Origin: an uncultured Prevotellaceae bacterium
Lineage (GTDB): Bacteria > Bacteroidota > Bacteroidia > Bacteroidales > Muribaculaceae
Direction: 5' to 3'
Assembly: GCA_900318535.1 (NCBI GenBank)
Contig: ONKU01000018.1
Span: 1 to 48,065 of the forward strand
DNA length: 48,065 nucleotides
Shown here: piece after piece, positions 37,890-46,554 of the stretch
How positions within the stretch are numbered: position 1 is the stretch's first letter
Layout: every line of letters starts with the position of its first letter
Notes under the pieces: generated by a model
Database searches by the model: none
Seen by the model: only the letters and a program-made list of their open reading frames with translations
Told to the model about the DNA's origin: nothing
Program-made: the position numbers and the translations under genes

Positions 37890-39062
37890 ATGGCTCAAAA
37901 GAGAGATTACTACGAGGTGCTTGGAGTGGACAAGAATGCCACGGCCGACGACTTGAAGAAGGCTTACCGCAAACTGGCCATCCAATATCACCCCGACAAA
38001 CAGCAAGGCAAGAGCGATGCCGAGAAAAAGGCGGCCGAGGAGAAATTCAAAGAGGCGGCCGAGGCTTATAATGTGCTCAGCGACCCCGACAAGCGCGCCC
38101 GCTATGACCAGTTCGGTTTTGCCGGCGAGCAGATGGGCGGAGGCGGCTATGGCGGCGGTATGTCGATGGACGACATCCTGCGTCAGTTCGGCGACCTGTT
38201 TGGCGGCTTCGGTGGATTTGGCGGTTTCGGCGACTTCTTTGGCGGAGGAGGTCAGGCCCAGCAGCGTGTGAAACGCGGCAGTGACCTGCGCGTACGCGTC
38301 AAGATGAACCTCAGCGAGATTGCCAAGGGCACCGAGAAGAAACTGCGCATCCCGCGCATGAAATCCTGCGACCACTGCCACGGCACGGGTGCAAAGAACG
38401 GAACGGCTCTTGAGACCTGCCCCACCTGTGGCGGCACTGGCGTCGAGACCCGTATGCAGCGTACGATGTTCGGCACCATGCAGTCACAGAGCGTGTGCCA
38501 CACCTGCGGCGGCAGCGGCAAGCGCATCAAGGAAACCTGCCCGCACTGCAGCGGCAAGGGTCTGGTGCGCAAGGAAGATGTCGTGAGCATCAACATTCCC
38601 GCTGGTGTAGCCGACGGCATGACCCTGCGCATGGGACGTCAAGGCAATGACGCACCCGGTGGTGGTGTGCCCGGCGATTTGCTCGTCGTGATCGAGGAAG
38701 TGCGCGACGCACAACTCACCCGCGATGGCAACGACTTGATTTACAACCTGATGCTTGACATACCCACGGCAGTCTTGGGCGGCAAAGTCGAGGTGCCTAC
38801 CGTCGATGGCAAGGCCCGTGTGACCATCAAGCCCGGTACCCAGCCCGGCAGCATCCTGCGCCTGCGCGGCAAGGGACTGCCCTCACCCGAACGCTATGGC
38901 ACTGGCGACCTGCTCATCAATGTCATGGTATATATGCCCGAGAAACTCAACGACAAGGAGAAAGAGGCCATTGCGATGCTGCAGAACAACGGCGAGCACG
39001 TCAAGCCCAGCGACAGCGACAAGAGCCGCATCTTCTCCCGCCTGCGACACATATTTGACTAA
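37890..39062 (+). CDS. dnaJ: Chaperone DnaJ
   Basis: The 390-residue protein has the J domain (1-72, with YHPDK), a Gly/Phe-rich stretch (about 85-130), and four CxxCxGxG zinc knuckles ([32 protein letters not shown], about 165-235), then the two beta domains. It stimulates DnaK ATPase and holds unfolded proteins. It is separated from grpE by the hairpin and heptad repeats and followed closely by the pseudouridine synthase. Confidence 0.98.
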   Translation: MAQKRDYYEVLGVDKNATADDLKKAYRKLAIQYHPDKQQGKSDAEKKAAEEKFKEAAEAYNVLSDPDKRARYDQFGFAGEQMGGGGYGGGMSMDDILRQFGDLFGGFGGFGGFGDFFGGGGQAQQRVKRGSDLRVRVKMNLSEIAKGTEKKLRIPRMKSCDHCHGTGAKNGTALETCPTCGGTGVETRMQRTMFGTMQSQSVCHTCGGSGKRIKETCPHCSGKGLVRKEDVVSINIPAGVADGMTLRMGRQGNDAPGGGVPGDLLVVIEEVRDAQLTRDGNDLIYNLMLDIPTAVLGGKVEVPTVDGKARVTIKPGTQPGSILRLRGKGLPSPERYGTGDLLINVMVYMPEKLNDKEKEAIAMLQNNGEHVKPSDSDKSRIFSRLRHIFD

Positions 39063-39068
39063 AAGACA

Positions 39069-39986
39069 ATGGCTAATCGACAACATGACCACCGCGTGCC
39101 GCGCAACGACGACAAGACCATCGTGCGCGAGGTGAAGCAGTCCTGCAAGCTGCTTGACTTTGTGATGCAAACCCTGGACGGCATCAGCCGCAACAAGGCA
39201 AAATCCATTCTGGCTCACGGTGGTGTCACCGTCGATGGGCGGGTACAATCCCATGTCGATTATCCGTTGGATGAGGGCTGCGTGGTGCAGATCAGGCGCC
39301 ATGCACGTCCATCTTCGGCCACCAACTCCCATTACCGCATCGTCTATGAGGACCAGTGGATTGTGGTGGTGGACAAACAGCAAGGAGTGCTGTCGATGCC
39401 TGTGGGCGCCGGCAGCCTGAACATGAAGACGCTGCTCGACCGCCATTTTGCCGAGACACGCCAGCGTTGCACCGCCCATGTGGTGCACCGCCTTGATGCC
39501 CGCACATCGGGACTTATCGTTTATGCCAAAAGCGTTGACGTGCAGCAGCAGATGACCGCCGACTGGCACAGCACCATCATCGACCGGCGCTATGTTGCCG
39601 TGGTCGAGGGCGTGATGGAAGATCCGGCCGGCAAAGTCGAGAGTTGGCTGCATGATACCGACCGCATGGTAGTCGTGAGCAGTCCCGTTGACGATGGCGG
39701 CAAATGGGCCGCAACCGAGTGGGAACTCGTGGAGCAGGCTCCTGACCGCGCACTGTTGTTCCTGCACCTGCTCACGGGCCGCAAGAACCAGATCCGCGTC
39801 CACATGGCCGATATCGGCCACCCCGTGGTGGGCGATGGCAAATACGGCCGCCAGGATGATCCTGGCAGCCGCATGTGTCTGCACGCCTTCCGTCTGGCGT
39901 TCCATCACCCGGTGACGGGCGAACCTCTATATTTCGAAACCCCCATTCCTTATTACTTCGGCACGGCGCTTCACGCCAAGCCTTAA
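39069..39986 (+). CDS. RluA-family pseudouridine synthase
   Basis: The 305-residue protein has an N-terminal S4-type RNA-binding part (about 18-75: LDFVMQTLDGISRNKAKSILAHGGVTVDG) and the RluA catalytic domain: VVVDKQQGVLSMPVG, then HVVHRLDARTSGLIVYAK with the catalytic Asp (HRLDARTSG), and GRKNQIRVHMADIGHPVVGDGKYG. It isomerises uridine in rRNA or tRNA; which site is unknown. It starts 6 bases after dnaJ and ends 15 bases from the convergent TPR-like gene. Confidence 0.93.
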   Translation: MANRQHDHRVPRNDDKTIVREVKQSCKLLDFVMQTLDGISRNKAKSILAHGGVTVDGRVQSHVDYPLDEGCVVQIRRHARPSSATNSHYRIVYEDQWIVVVDKQQGVLSMPVGAGSLNMKTLLDRHFAETRQRCTAHVVHRLDARTSGLIVYAKSVDVQQQMTADWHSTIIDRRYVAVVEGVMEDPAGKVESWLHDTDRMVVVSSPVDDGGKWAATEWELVEQAPDRALLFLHLLTGRKNQIRVHMADIGHPVVGDGKYGRQDDPGSRMCLHAFRLAFHHPVTGEPLYFETPIPYYFGTALHAKP

Positions 39987-40001
39987 CAGGTGTCCGCCGC
40001 A

Positions 40002-41687
40002 TTAGAACGGCAAATCCCTTGAACCAGTGGTATTCCCCTTGTCGGTCAACGGATCTTCGTTGGTCTCAATACTCTCGCCGCGCATTTTGCGCAGTTTCTT
40101 GATGTAAGCCAATTCATTGATGGCGTAGTCGGCATTTTCTTCCTCGTCGAGCATTTGCGTGAAAATTTTCTCGGCCTGGTCGAGCTGGTTGAAGTCGATG
40201 TAGGCATAGCCGCGACGGCGGCGCAGGAAATTGATGAGGTCCTTGATGTTCTCGGGCAACTCGTCATCTTCCCTGAAGTTGCGCTTCACCTCTTCCATCA
40301 CACCCTCGGTATAGTTGAATAGCCTCAGGTCCTTACTGTTAGCCATCGTGTTGACCAATTCCATCGTGTGGCGGATATTACCGTCACTGGCGATGAGGTC
40401 GAGGTAATAGAATGCCTGCTTGTAGAGTCCCAACTCGTTGTAGCAGAATCCCAGTTTATAGACCGCCTCCATAAAGACCCGCCTAGGCTCGTTCTTCATC
40501 TCGAAGAAGTCCTCACGATAGCTGTTGTACACATTCTCCAGATACAGGATTGCCTCGTAGAAACGCTCGGCATCGAACATGCGCTGCCCCCAATACAGGT
40601 TGTAGGCCACGTCGGCTACCCTGACTTGGCCCAGCAGCAGCTGGTCTTCGGTCAGGCTGTCTTTCTCGCCGTTGTGTGCCTTAAGCTGTGCGTCGCTCCA
40701 CATGTAGTCAAACTCCTGCTGGCGCTGCTTGTCGGAGGTGCGGTCGAGCGCGATGAGCATGCTCACGCTGCGCGGCTGTCGGTTCTCGTTGCTCAACGAG
40801 TTCATGCGGCTGGCATTGCGCGGCACCTGGGTCACCGTCACGCGGGTGTAGAGGCTGTGGTCGTCCTCGCCCTCGGCAGTGAGAGCAATGGTGAGCAGGC
40901 GCGGCTGCTCGTCACGGCCCTGCTTGTAGTGAAGGTCAAGTACGGCATAATCACGCTTGAGTATTGCTTGCTTGCCGTCGCCCTCGACCAGGGCACGGCG
41001 CAAGTCATAGGCACGGATGGCCTGTTCGTCCTCCAGGCGCTGCTGGGCATCCACGGTGTTCACCGTCATGAACAGCAACTGGGCCTGAGGCAGCGGAGCG
41101 ACCGTCTCGAGCAACTGCCACAACGGCAGTGTCCCCGTTCCCGTCGCGATGCTGGCGGCACTGCTGTCAAGCTGGTGCTTCATCTCCAGACGACGCAGCA
41201 AGAACATCTCGCGCTGGTGCTTGTAGAGTTCGCTCTCCAGGTCCAGCGTGTCGTTGTCCTTGGCAATAGAGACAGCCTCGTCAAAATCGCGGTTCCACTC
41301 ACGCTGAAAATGGAAGGCGGCCTTCAACTCGTGCACGAGATTGTCGGAGTCCACCTTGTTGTTGAAGAAGGACATGTGCACATCTACCTTGTTGGACTCA
41401 TGGTCGATAGAGTAGCTGTACTTGAACAGGATGTTGCTGTTGTTGCGTTCGTTGCACTTGGCACGCACCAGATCCAGCTGACTCACGGGAAAACTGGACA
41501 TGTTGGGGTAGGTCACCTCCACGCAATCGTCCTGCTTGCGGATGGCGGCAACAAAGCGGGCTGCCTGGAACTCAAAATTATAGATAGTGGCATTGTCCTC
41601 GTGTTCAATGTCATACTGGCAGTTATTATTCTTGAGAAACTGTTCAAAGTCGGCTGTTACTGAATCCTTTTTCTTCCTGACGCGCAT
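40002..41687 (-). CDS. TPR-like hypothetical protein (561 aa)
   Basis: Start at ATG 41685-41687 (MRVRKKKDSVTADFEQFLK). The first 200 residues are alpha/beta with no clear motif. The middle (200-330) is variable. The C-terminal half holds helical repeats, AERFYEAILYLENVYNS, VYKLGFCYNELGLYKQAFYYLDL and RRGYAYIDFNQLDQAEKIFTQML, which match tetratricopeptide spacing. It has no signal peptide, so it is probably cytoplasmic. It may be a scaffold; no partner is suggested by context. No -7 box was found in the 98 bases upstream. Confidence 0.7.
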   Translation of the reverse strand: MRVRKKKDSVTADFEQFLKNNNCQYDIEHEDNATIYNFEFQAARFVAAIRKQDDCVEVTYPNMSSFPVSQLDLVRAKCNERNNSNILFKYSYSIDHESNKVDVHMSFFNNKVDSDNLVHELKAAFHFQREWNRDFDEAVSIAKDNDTLDLESELYKHQREMFLLRRLEMKHQLDSSAASIATGTGTLPLWQLLETVAPLPQAQLLFMTVNTVDAQQRLEDEQAIRAYDLRRALVEGDGKQAILKRDYAVLDLHYKQGRDEQPRLLTIALTAEGEDDHSLYTRVTVTQVPRNASRMNSLSNENRQPRSVSMLIALDRTSDKQRQQEFDYMWSDAQLKAHNGEKDSLTEDQLLLGQVRVADVAYNLYWGQRMFDAERFYEAILYLENVYNSYREDFFEMKNEPRRVFMEAVYKLGFCYNELGLYKQAFYYLDLIASDGNIRHTMELVNTMANSKDLRLFNYTEGVMEEVKRNFREDDELPENIKDLINFLRRRRGYAYIDFNQLDQAEKIFTQMLDEEENADYAINELAYIKKLRKMRGESIETNEDPLTDKGNTTGSRDLPF

Positions 41688-41785
41688 AGTGGTAAATGTG
41701 TTTAATGGGTAAAATGTACTTGAACACTGCAACTTTCGTGCCAACCGAATGCCATGATGCTTGCATCGATGGCTGAGGTGCAGCC

Positions 41786-42625
41786 TTATTTTGCCAAGGT
41801 GGGGAAAGTGCCGCCAAAGTAACGGCGCTGCAAACCCAGGTAGGCTGCCGTGTCGCGTTTCACCTGCTCATGCCACATGTCCAGCGTGTCACGCAGGCCC
41901 TGGCGGTCTTTAGAGACCATCCACGACTGGAACTGTGACAGACTGATGGGCACCGAGCGGTCCAGATTGGGCAGTCGCGCTGCCATTGCCCGTGCGATGG
42001 AACGGTTGACGACGGCATAGCGAATCTCGCCCGCCGATACCATCATCATCAACTGCTCGGGGCCATAAAGTTCATCGACGTGGACATAGATGGTATCGCC
42101 TATCTCACGGCTCAAGCTCGCGATACGCCCGATCATGGGCGAACCCTTGACCACCCACACCGTGTCACCCGCCAAATCGAGTTGCGAATGGATGGCCTGG
42201 CTGCCACGGCGCTGCACCAGCACCTGCTGGTCGATGTAGATGGGCTGGGTGAAGGCAAACCGTGAAGTGTCGCCTGCAGTCATCGGGAACTGCGCCACTA
42301 CCACGTCATAACGGCCCTCGTCAAGGCCTGCAAGCGCCTTTTCCAGGGTCACCACGGGATGGAACTTCATGGGGCAGCTCACGCTGTCGGCAATCATGCG
42401 CAACAGGTCATAGTTATAGCCGCCTAATGTGTCGTCATAGGTATAATAGGTCACCGGCGAGTACTCGATGGCTATGTCAAGCGTGTCGCCGCCGCTGGGA
42501 CGTCCGCCATTGGCGTCAATGGGCTTGTCGCACATGCTCAGTGCGACCATGCATGCCACCACCACTGCCAGCAGCGTCAAGTAAAGTATCATCTGTCCCC
42601 GCTTGGCGGGTTGTTGTCTCTTCAT
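41786..42625 (-). CDS. Periplasmic SBP_bac_3-type solute-binding-like protein
   Basis: The second ATG (42625) has AGGAG six bases before it and is preferred over 42631. A single membrane anchor (about 14-33) is followed by a type-3 solute-binding domain: DIAIEYSPVTYYTYDDTLGGYNYDLLRMIAD, LEKALAGLDEGRYDVVVAQFPMT, and RFAFTQPIYIDQQVLVQ, as in amino-acid-binding proteins and MltF-type lytic enzymes. There is no catalytic lytic domain and no transporter beside it. It may be a sensor or an orphan binding protein. Cys34 with Met at -1 is a poor lipobox. Confidence 0.8.
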   Translation of the reverse strand: MKRQQPAKRGQMILYLTLLAVVVACMVALSMCDKPIDANGGRPSGGDTLDIAIEYSPVTYYTYDDTLGGYNYDLLRMIADSVSCPMKFHPVVTLEKALAGLDEGRYDVVVAQFPMTAGDTSRFAFTQPIYIDQQVLVQRRGSQAIHSQLDLAGDTVWVVKGSPMIGRIASLSREIGDTIYVHVDELYGPEQLMMMVSAGEIRYAVVNRSIARAMAARLPNLDRSVPISLSQFQSWMVSKDRQGLRDTLDMWHEQVKRDTAAYLGLQRRYFGGTFPTLAK

Positions 42626-42710
42626 TGCCATCTCCTCATTGATTATAGGAGTGCAAAGTTACAACTTTCTCCCCATTCATGCAACACAACCCCACCCACA
42701 AAGACGAAAA

Positions 42711-42786
42711 AAGGAAAACAATAAATACAATAATCACAAACAGCTGTCATCCAGCATATTTTATTGTACTTATTGTCTTCCTTTTC
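42711..42786. terminator. Hairpin terminator (ACAATAAGTACAATAA family)
   Basis: Left arm near 42712-42733 (GGAAAACAATAAATACAATA) and right arm 42761-42783 pair with two mismatches. It follows the leftward aminotransferase gene and belongs to the family at 23261. Confidence 0.7.
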
Positions 42787-42817
42787 AGAATCGGAAGTCG
42801 ATTCTTGCTATTGTAGT

Positions 42818-44011
42818 TTAGCGGGCGTTGTAGGCTTCGAGGGCTTTCTCGAGCACTACCAGGGCGCGCTTGAGGTCTTCGATCTTGAGCACGTAGGCCA
42901 TGCGCACCTCATTCTTGCCCAGGCCGGGGGTGGCATAGAAACCGCTGGCAGGAGCCATCATCACGGTCTCACCCTCGTAGTTGAACTCCTCCAGACACCA
43001 GCGGCAGAAGTCGTCGATGTCCTCGACCGGCAGACGGCTTACGGTGTAGAAGGCACCCATGGGCATCGGGCAGAAGACGCCGGGAATCTTGTTCAGACCC
43101 TCCACGAGGCAGTTGCGGCGAGCGATGTACTCGTCATAAACGCCCTTGTGATAGGCCTGGGGGGCATCGAGCGATGCCTCGGCAACGATCTGGCCCAGCA
43201 GAGGAGGACTCAGACGGGCCTGAGCGAGCTTCATGGCGGCAGCGCGCACTTCCTTGTTGCGGGTGATGAAGGCACCGATGCGGATACCGCACTCGCTGTA
43301 ACGCTTCGACACACTGTCGATCATGATGACGTTGTTCTCGATACCCTCGAGGTGCATGGCGCTGGTGTAGGGCGCATCGCTGTAGATGAACTCGCGGTAA
43401 ACCTCGTCGGCAAACAGGAACAGGTCATATTTCTTCACCAGGTCACGCAGGCGCATCAGCTCCTCGCGGCTGTACAGCGTGCCCGTGGGGTTGTTGGGGT
43501 TACAGATCATGATGGCGCGGGTGCGCTCGTTGATGACCTTCTCAAACTCCTCGACAGGAGGCAATGCGAAACCATCCTCGATGTGGGTGGTGATGGTGCG
43601 GACTACGGCACCGGTCTCGCAGGCAAAACCCATGTAGTTGGCATAGGCAGGCTCGGGAATGATGATCTCGTCACCAGGATTCAGGCAAACCATGAAGGCC
43701 ATCTGCACGGCCTCGCTGCCACCGCAGGTAACGATGATATCGTCAACGCTCAGGTCGATGTTGTAGCGCTTGTAGTAACCTACCAGTTTCTCCACATAAC
43801 TGGGAATACCCTGTGAGGGCGAGTACTCGAGCACCTTGCGGTCAACATGCTTCAAAGCCTCGAGGCCTTCCTCGGGGGTGGGCAGGTCGGGCTGACCGAT
43901 GTTGAGGTGATACACTTTGATACCGCGTTTCTTAGCGTCGGCGGCAAAGGGAGCAAGTTTGCGGATGGGCGATGCCGGCATCTTCACACTGCGTTCTGAA
44001 AGTTTAGGCAT
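42818..44011 (-). CDS. Class I/II PLP aminotransferase
   Basis: The 397-residue protein is a fold-type I aminotransferase of the Bacteroidota group close to aspartate/alanine aminotransferases. It shows HLNIGQPDLPTPE (about 35-47), CNPNNPTG (Asn of the cofactor pocket), ADEVYREF, and the PLP lysine in DSVSKRYSECGIRIG. The C-terminal substrate arginine is probably in NEVRMAYVL. It differs from the two other PLP enzymes of the window, so each is likely to serve a different amino acid. A -7 box is at 44071-44078. Confidence 0.9.
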   Translation of the reverse strand: MPKLSERSVKMPASPIRKLAPFAADAKKRGIKVYHLNIGQPDLPTPEEGLEALKHVDRKVLEYSPSQGIPSYVEKLVGYYKRYNIDLSVDDIIVTCGGSEAVQMAFMVCLNPGDEIIIPEPAYANYMGFACETGAVVRTITTHIEDGFALPPVEEFEKVINERTRAIMICNPNNPTGTLYSREELMRLRDLVKKYDLFLFADEVYREFIYSDAPYTSAMHLEGIENNVIMIDSVSKRYSECGIRIGAFITRNKEVRAAAMKLAQARLSPPLLGQIVAEASLDAPQAYHKGVYDEYIARRNCLVEGLNKIPGVFCPMPMGAFYTVSRLPVEDIDDFCRWCLEEFNYEGETVMMAPASGFYATPGLGKNEVRMAYVLKIEDLKRALVVLEKALEAYNAR

Positions 44012-44070
44012 AATTCTGATTTTCTTGTTGTTGTTTGATAATGATATTTGAAGTTGTCAATTTCAGCCGA

Positions 44071-44078
44071 CAAAATTA
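44071..44078 (-). promoter_or_regulatory. Bacteroidota -7 box (TAATTTTG)
   Basis: Exact TANNTTTG match on the minus strand, 59 bases before the ATG at 44011. Confidence 0.5.
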
Positions 44079-44167
44079 CAAAAAATAGTGCAAGTCGAAC
44101 ACGAAAAGCAAATTATATTTGAATTTTGTTCACGCATCGCCCGAACGTGGCCAAGGTATAGGCATAC

Positions 44168-44203
44168 CAATGGGCATCCGCGTTGATTTGCGAATGCCCA
44201 TTG
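44168..44203 (-). terminator. Hairpin after the C10 protease gene
   Basis: Stem CAATGGGCAT/ATGCCCATTG (44168-44177, 44194-44203) about 22 bases after the protease stop. The T run is weak, so it is a possible terminator only. Confidence 0.5.
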
Positions 44204-44225
44204 AAGCTAAGCGTTCAAGCCACGA

Positions 44226-46370
44226 TCAATTACCGCCAGAGAGCAGCAGGTCGATCAAAGCAGTAACATCGGCGATGTTGATTTCGCTGTCGCCATTGAC
44301 ATTGGCGCAGATGTCACAAACATTGGTTGCCGATCCCAACAGATAGTCAATCAGCGTGGTTACGTCGGCAATGTTGACGTCATGGTCGTGGTTCACATCA
44401 CCCGCCTCATACACATGGGGAGCGGGGCCGTTATCAAACAGGGTAACAGTCTCCATGTTGCTCCATGCGCTCTGGGTGCCGTTCACGTAGTAGGCCTTCA
44501 CCCTGTAGTTGAACGTGCCGCCTGCGGTCAAACCGGTCACGGTGTAGAATTTGTCGGTGATACCCGTAATCACGCGGGAAGTGGAGTCGCCATCCTCAAC
44601 GGGGAGGGTGAACATCTTCTTGGCAGCATCGGCTGTTGCGCTGTAGATGTCCACCTGAGTAACAACCACGCGCTTGGTGTTGGAGCCGTCACCACCAGTG
44701 ATGGTCACCTTCTGCTCGGCGTCGGCTTCACAGTTCAAGACAAATGTATAGATCTGCTCGGCATTGACAACGGTACTTTGCATGCTGCTGCCACATGAAA
44801 CGGTAACGGGTATATCCGAGTCGGCTGACTGGTAGGGCCTCATAGTAAGCATCACAGTCATTTTGCCACCGCTCTGAGTCATGTCGAGAGCCGGTGTAGT
44901 CAACGTGCCGACACTGCCGCCGCCACCCAGGCGAATGCCACCACGGGCCTCGTAGACATTGCTGCCGGTCCAACCCTTATTTGTGCACAACGCGTTAACA
45001 TTGGAGAGAGGACGAGAGCCATTATCTGATGCATAGGGGAAGGTTTCGGTAAAGACTTTCTCATACACGCCAGGCTCGCTGCCATCGTCGGCATTTACTT
45101 CGATAGTGTAGCTGGTTACGTTCTCGGCAGGGGTCTCATCGGTCCAGTTGGCACGGAACGATGTCAAGGTGATGTAAGTGCTGTCAACGGGCTGCATCAC
45201 GGGATCATAAGCCTCGATGGGGGCCGGGGGCTCAATACCCATGACCATCAACTCGCCTAGGCTGTAACTGTAGCCCTGATTGTTGAACGCACGCAGGGCA
45301 AAGTAGCCGTTACCGGTACCGCTCCAGCCCCAGTTAATGGAGTACATGCCACTGGATGCATCATAGCCATCGACATTGAAGGCGTGGCCATAGAACGAGT
45401 TATAGGCACTGCTGTAGCTATAAGCGCAATAGACCACGGGGCGGCCGGCGGCGAGCTCATCCTGCAGCATCACACTCCAGTCGGCGTCATTGATGAGCAT
45501 GTTTTCGCCATTGGTGTCAAAGTTAAGGGTGGCCTTGTACTCGACACGGGCATCCACATAGCCAAACAAGTGGCAAGCCCTGAGGATGTCGTCTTCCCAG
45601 GCCTCGCTGCCCTCGTTGGTGTAATCCATCTGCTCGGCCTGACCGATGTAACGCATGAGCCATGCCACGGCATTGCGCTGGGCATCGGTAGCGCTATAAT
45701 TGTATACGGGCAGCATATTGGCCCAGTCAAAGGTAATGGGAGGCAATGTCGAGAGTTCGAAATGGCGGGTACGGGTGGTGTAACCAGGCACCTCGGGGGT
45801 GGGCTGTGTGGGATACTGCCACTTGTAGAACACCTGTGCCAGCGATGTGGTAGCGCAGCCCGTCAAGCCGCGGCGGTCACCGTCCATGGGGCACTGGTTG
45901 TAGTAGGGATAGCCCTGGTCCCATTTGGCAACGAGCATCGGTTCGATGCTCTCGGTGCGATTACCCTTGAAAGAGGGCTTTTCCACTTCCAGCCCAGGGT
46001 GGGCCTGGAGGTACTCCATCTGCTGCTTGTAGGTGTCCAGCCAAAACTGCATGTTCTCAGGCAGGCTGCTCATGTCCTTCAGAGAACCGTCACCATAGGC
46101 AAGAATCTCCTGGGCGCGGTCATCACCAGCGACAACGACAAAGCCGCGGTCGGTGTTCACCACATAATAAGCGGCCTTGTTGGCGCGGTTGGAGTTCATC
46201 TCCTGATGGATCCACTTGACGGTGGGAGTGGCAGCATTGAGGCTGCCCTTGCTAGAACGGTTCACCAGGAAACGCCGTGCCATCGACTGAGCTGACGACA
46301 TACTGACGTCGGCAGCCATTACCTGCATCGCCACACACACGAGGGCGAAAAGAAAGATTAATTTCTTCAT
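44226..46370 (-). CDS. C10-family (SpeB-like) cysteine protease with dockerin-like tail
   Basis: The 714-residue secreted protease starts at ATG 46368-46370 (MKKLIFLFALVCVAMQVMAA). A propeptide (about 21-140) leads to the C10 catalytic domain with Cys172 in RRGLTGCATTSLAQ and His329 in YGHAFNVDGYDA; the WGWSG segment after it is also typical. Fibronectin-like and beta-sandwich domains follow (about 380-640). The last 60 residues carry two dockerin-like repeats (GDVNHDHDVN-IADVTTLID and VNGDSEIN-IADVTALID). It lies next to a second, broken C10 gene in the same direction, so the two are probably duplicates. Confidence 0.9.
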   Translation of the reverse strand: MKKLIFLFALVCVAMQVMAADVSMSSAQSMARRFLVNRSSKGSLNAATPTVKWIHQEMNSNRANKAAYYVVNTDRGFVVVAGDDRAQEILAYGDGSLKDMSSLPENMQFWLDTYKQQMEYLQAHPGLEVEKPSFKGNRTESIEPMLVAKWDQGYPYYNQCPMDGDRRGLTGCATTSLAQVFYKWQYPTQPTPEVPGYTTRTRHFELSTLPPITFDWANMLPVYNYSATDAQRNAVAWLMRYIGQAEQMDYTNEGSEAWEDDILRACHLFGYVDARVEYKATLNFDTNGENMLINDADWSVMLQDELAAGRPVVYCAYSYSSAYNSFYGHAFNVDGYDASSGMYSINWGWSGTGNGYFALRAFNNQGYSYSLGELMVMGIEPPAPIEAYDPVMQPVDSTYITLTSFRANWTDETPAENVTSYTIEVNADDGSEPGVYEKVFTETFPYASDNGSRPLSNVNALCTNKGWTGSNVYEARGGIRLGGGGSVGTLTTPALDMTQSGGKMTVMLTMRPYQSADSDIPVTVSCGSSMQSTVVNAEQIYTFVLNCEADAEQKVTITGGDGSNTKRVVVTQVDIYSATADAAKKMFTLPVEDGDSTSRVITGITDKFYTVTGLTAGGTFNYRVKAYYVNGTQSAWSNMETVTLFDNGPAPHVYEAGDVNHDHDVNIADVTTLIDYLLGSATNVCDICANVNGDSEINIADVTALIDLLLSGGN

Positions 46371-46432
46371 AAAACACAATTATTACTAGTTAAACAAGAA
46401 TCGATTTGGGTTGGTATAGATCGTTATGATTG

Positions 46433-46440
46433 CAAAATTA
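46433..46440 (-). promoter_or_regulatory. Bacteroidota -7 box (TAATTTTG)
   Basis: Exact TANNTTTG match on the minus strand, 62 bases before the ATG at 46370. Confidence 0.55.
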
Positions 46441-46484
46441 GCAAAAAACCACCAAATACACAACTAATTGTGTTTTATGCTCTG

Positions 46485-46524
46485 CAAAAACAGGGCTCGA
46501 AGAACAACCCCGTTCTTCAAGCCC
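46485..46524 (-). terminator. Rho-independent terminator of the broken protease gene
   Basis: Stem GGGCT-GAAGAAC / GTTCTTC-AGCCC with one mismatch, followed leftward by T5, 30 bases after the stop of the broken protease gene. Confidence 0.7.
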
Positions 46525-46554
46525 CTATACATAGTCGTGAAATCCACACTACAA

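Noticed and set aside
40368-41663. 431-codon plus-strand frame opposite the TPR-like gene
   Set aside because: It is fully inside a real minus-strand gene, has no start signal, and shows repetitive His/Val composition typical of a shadow.
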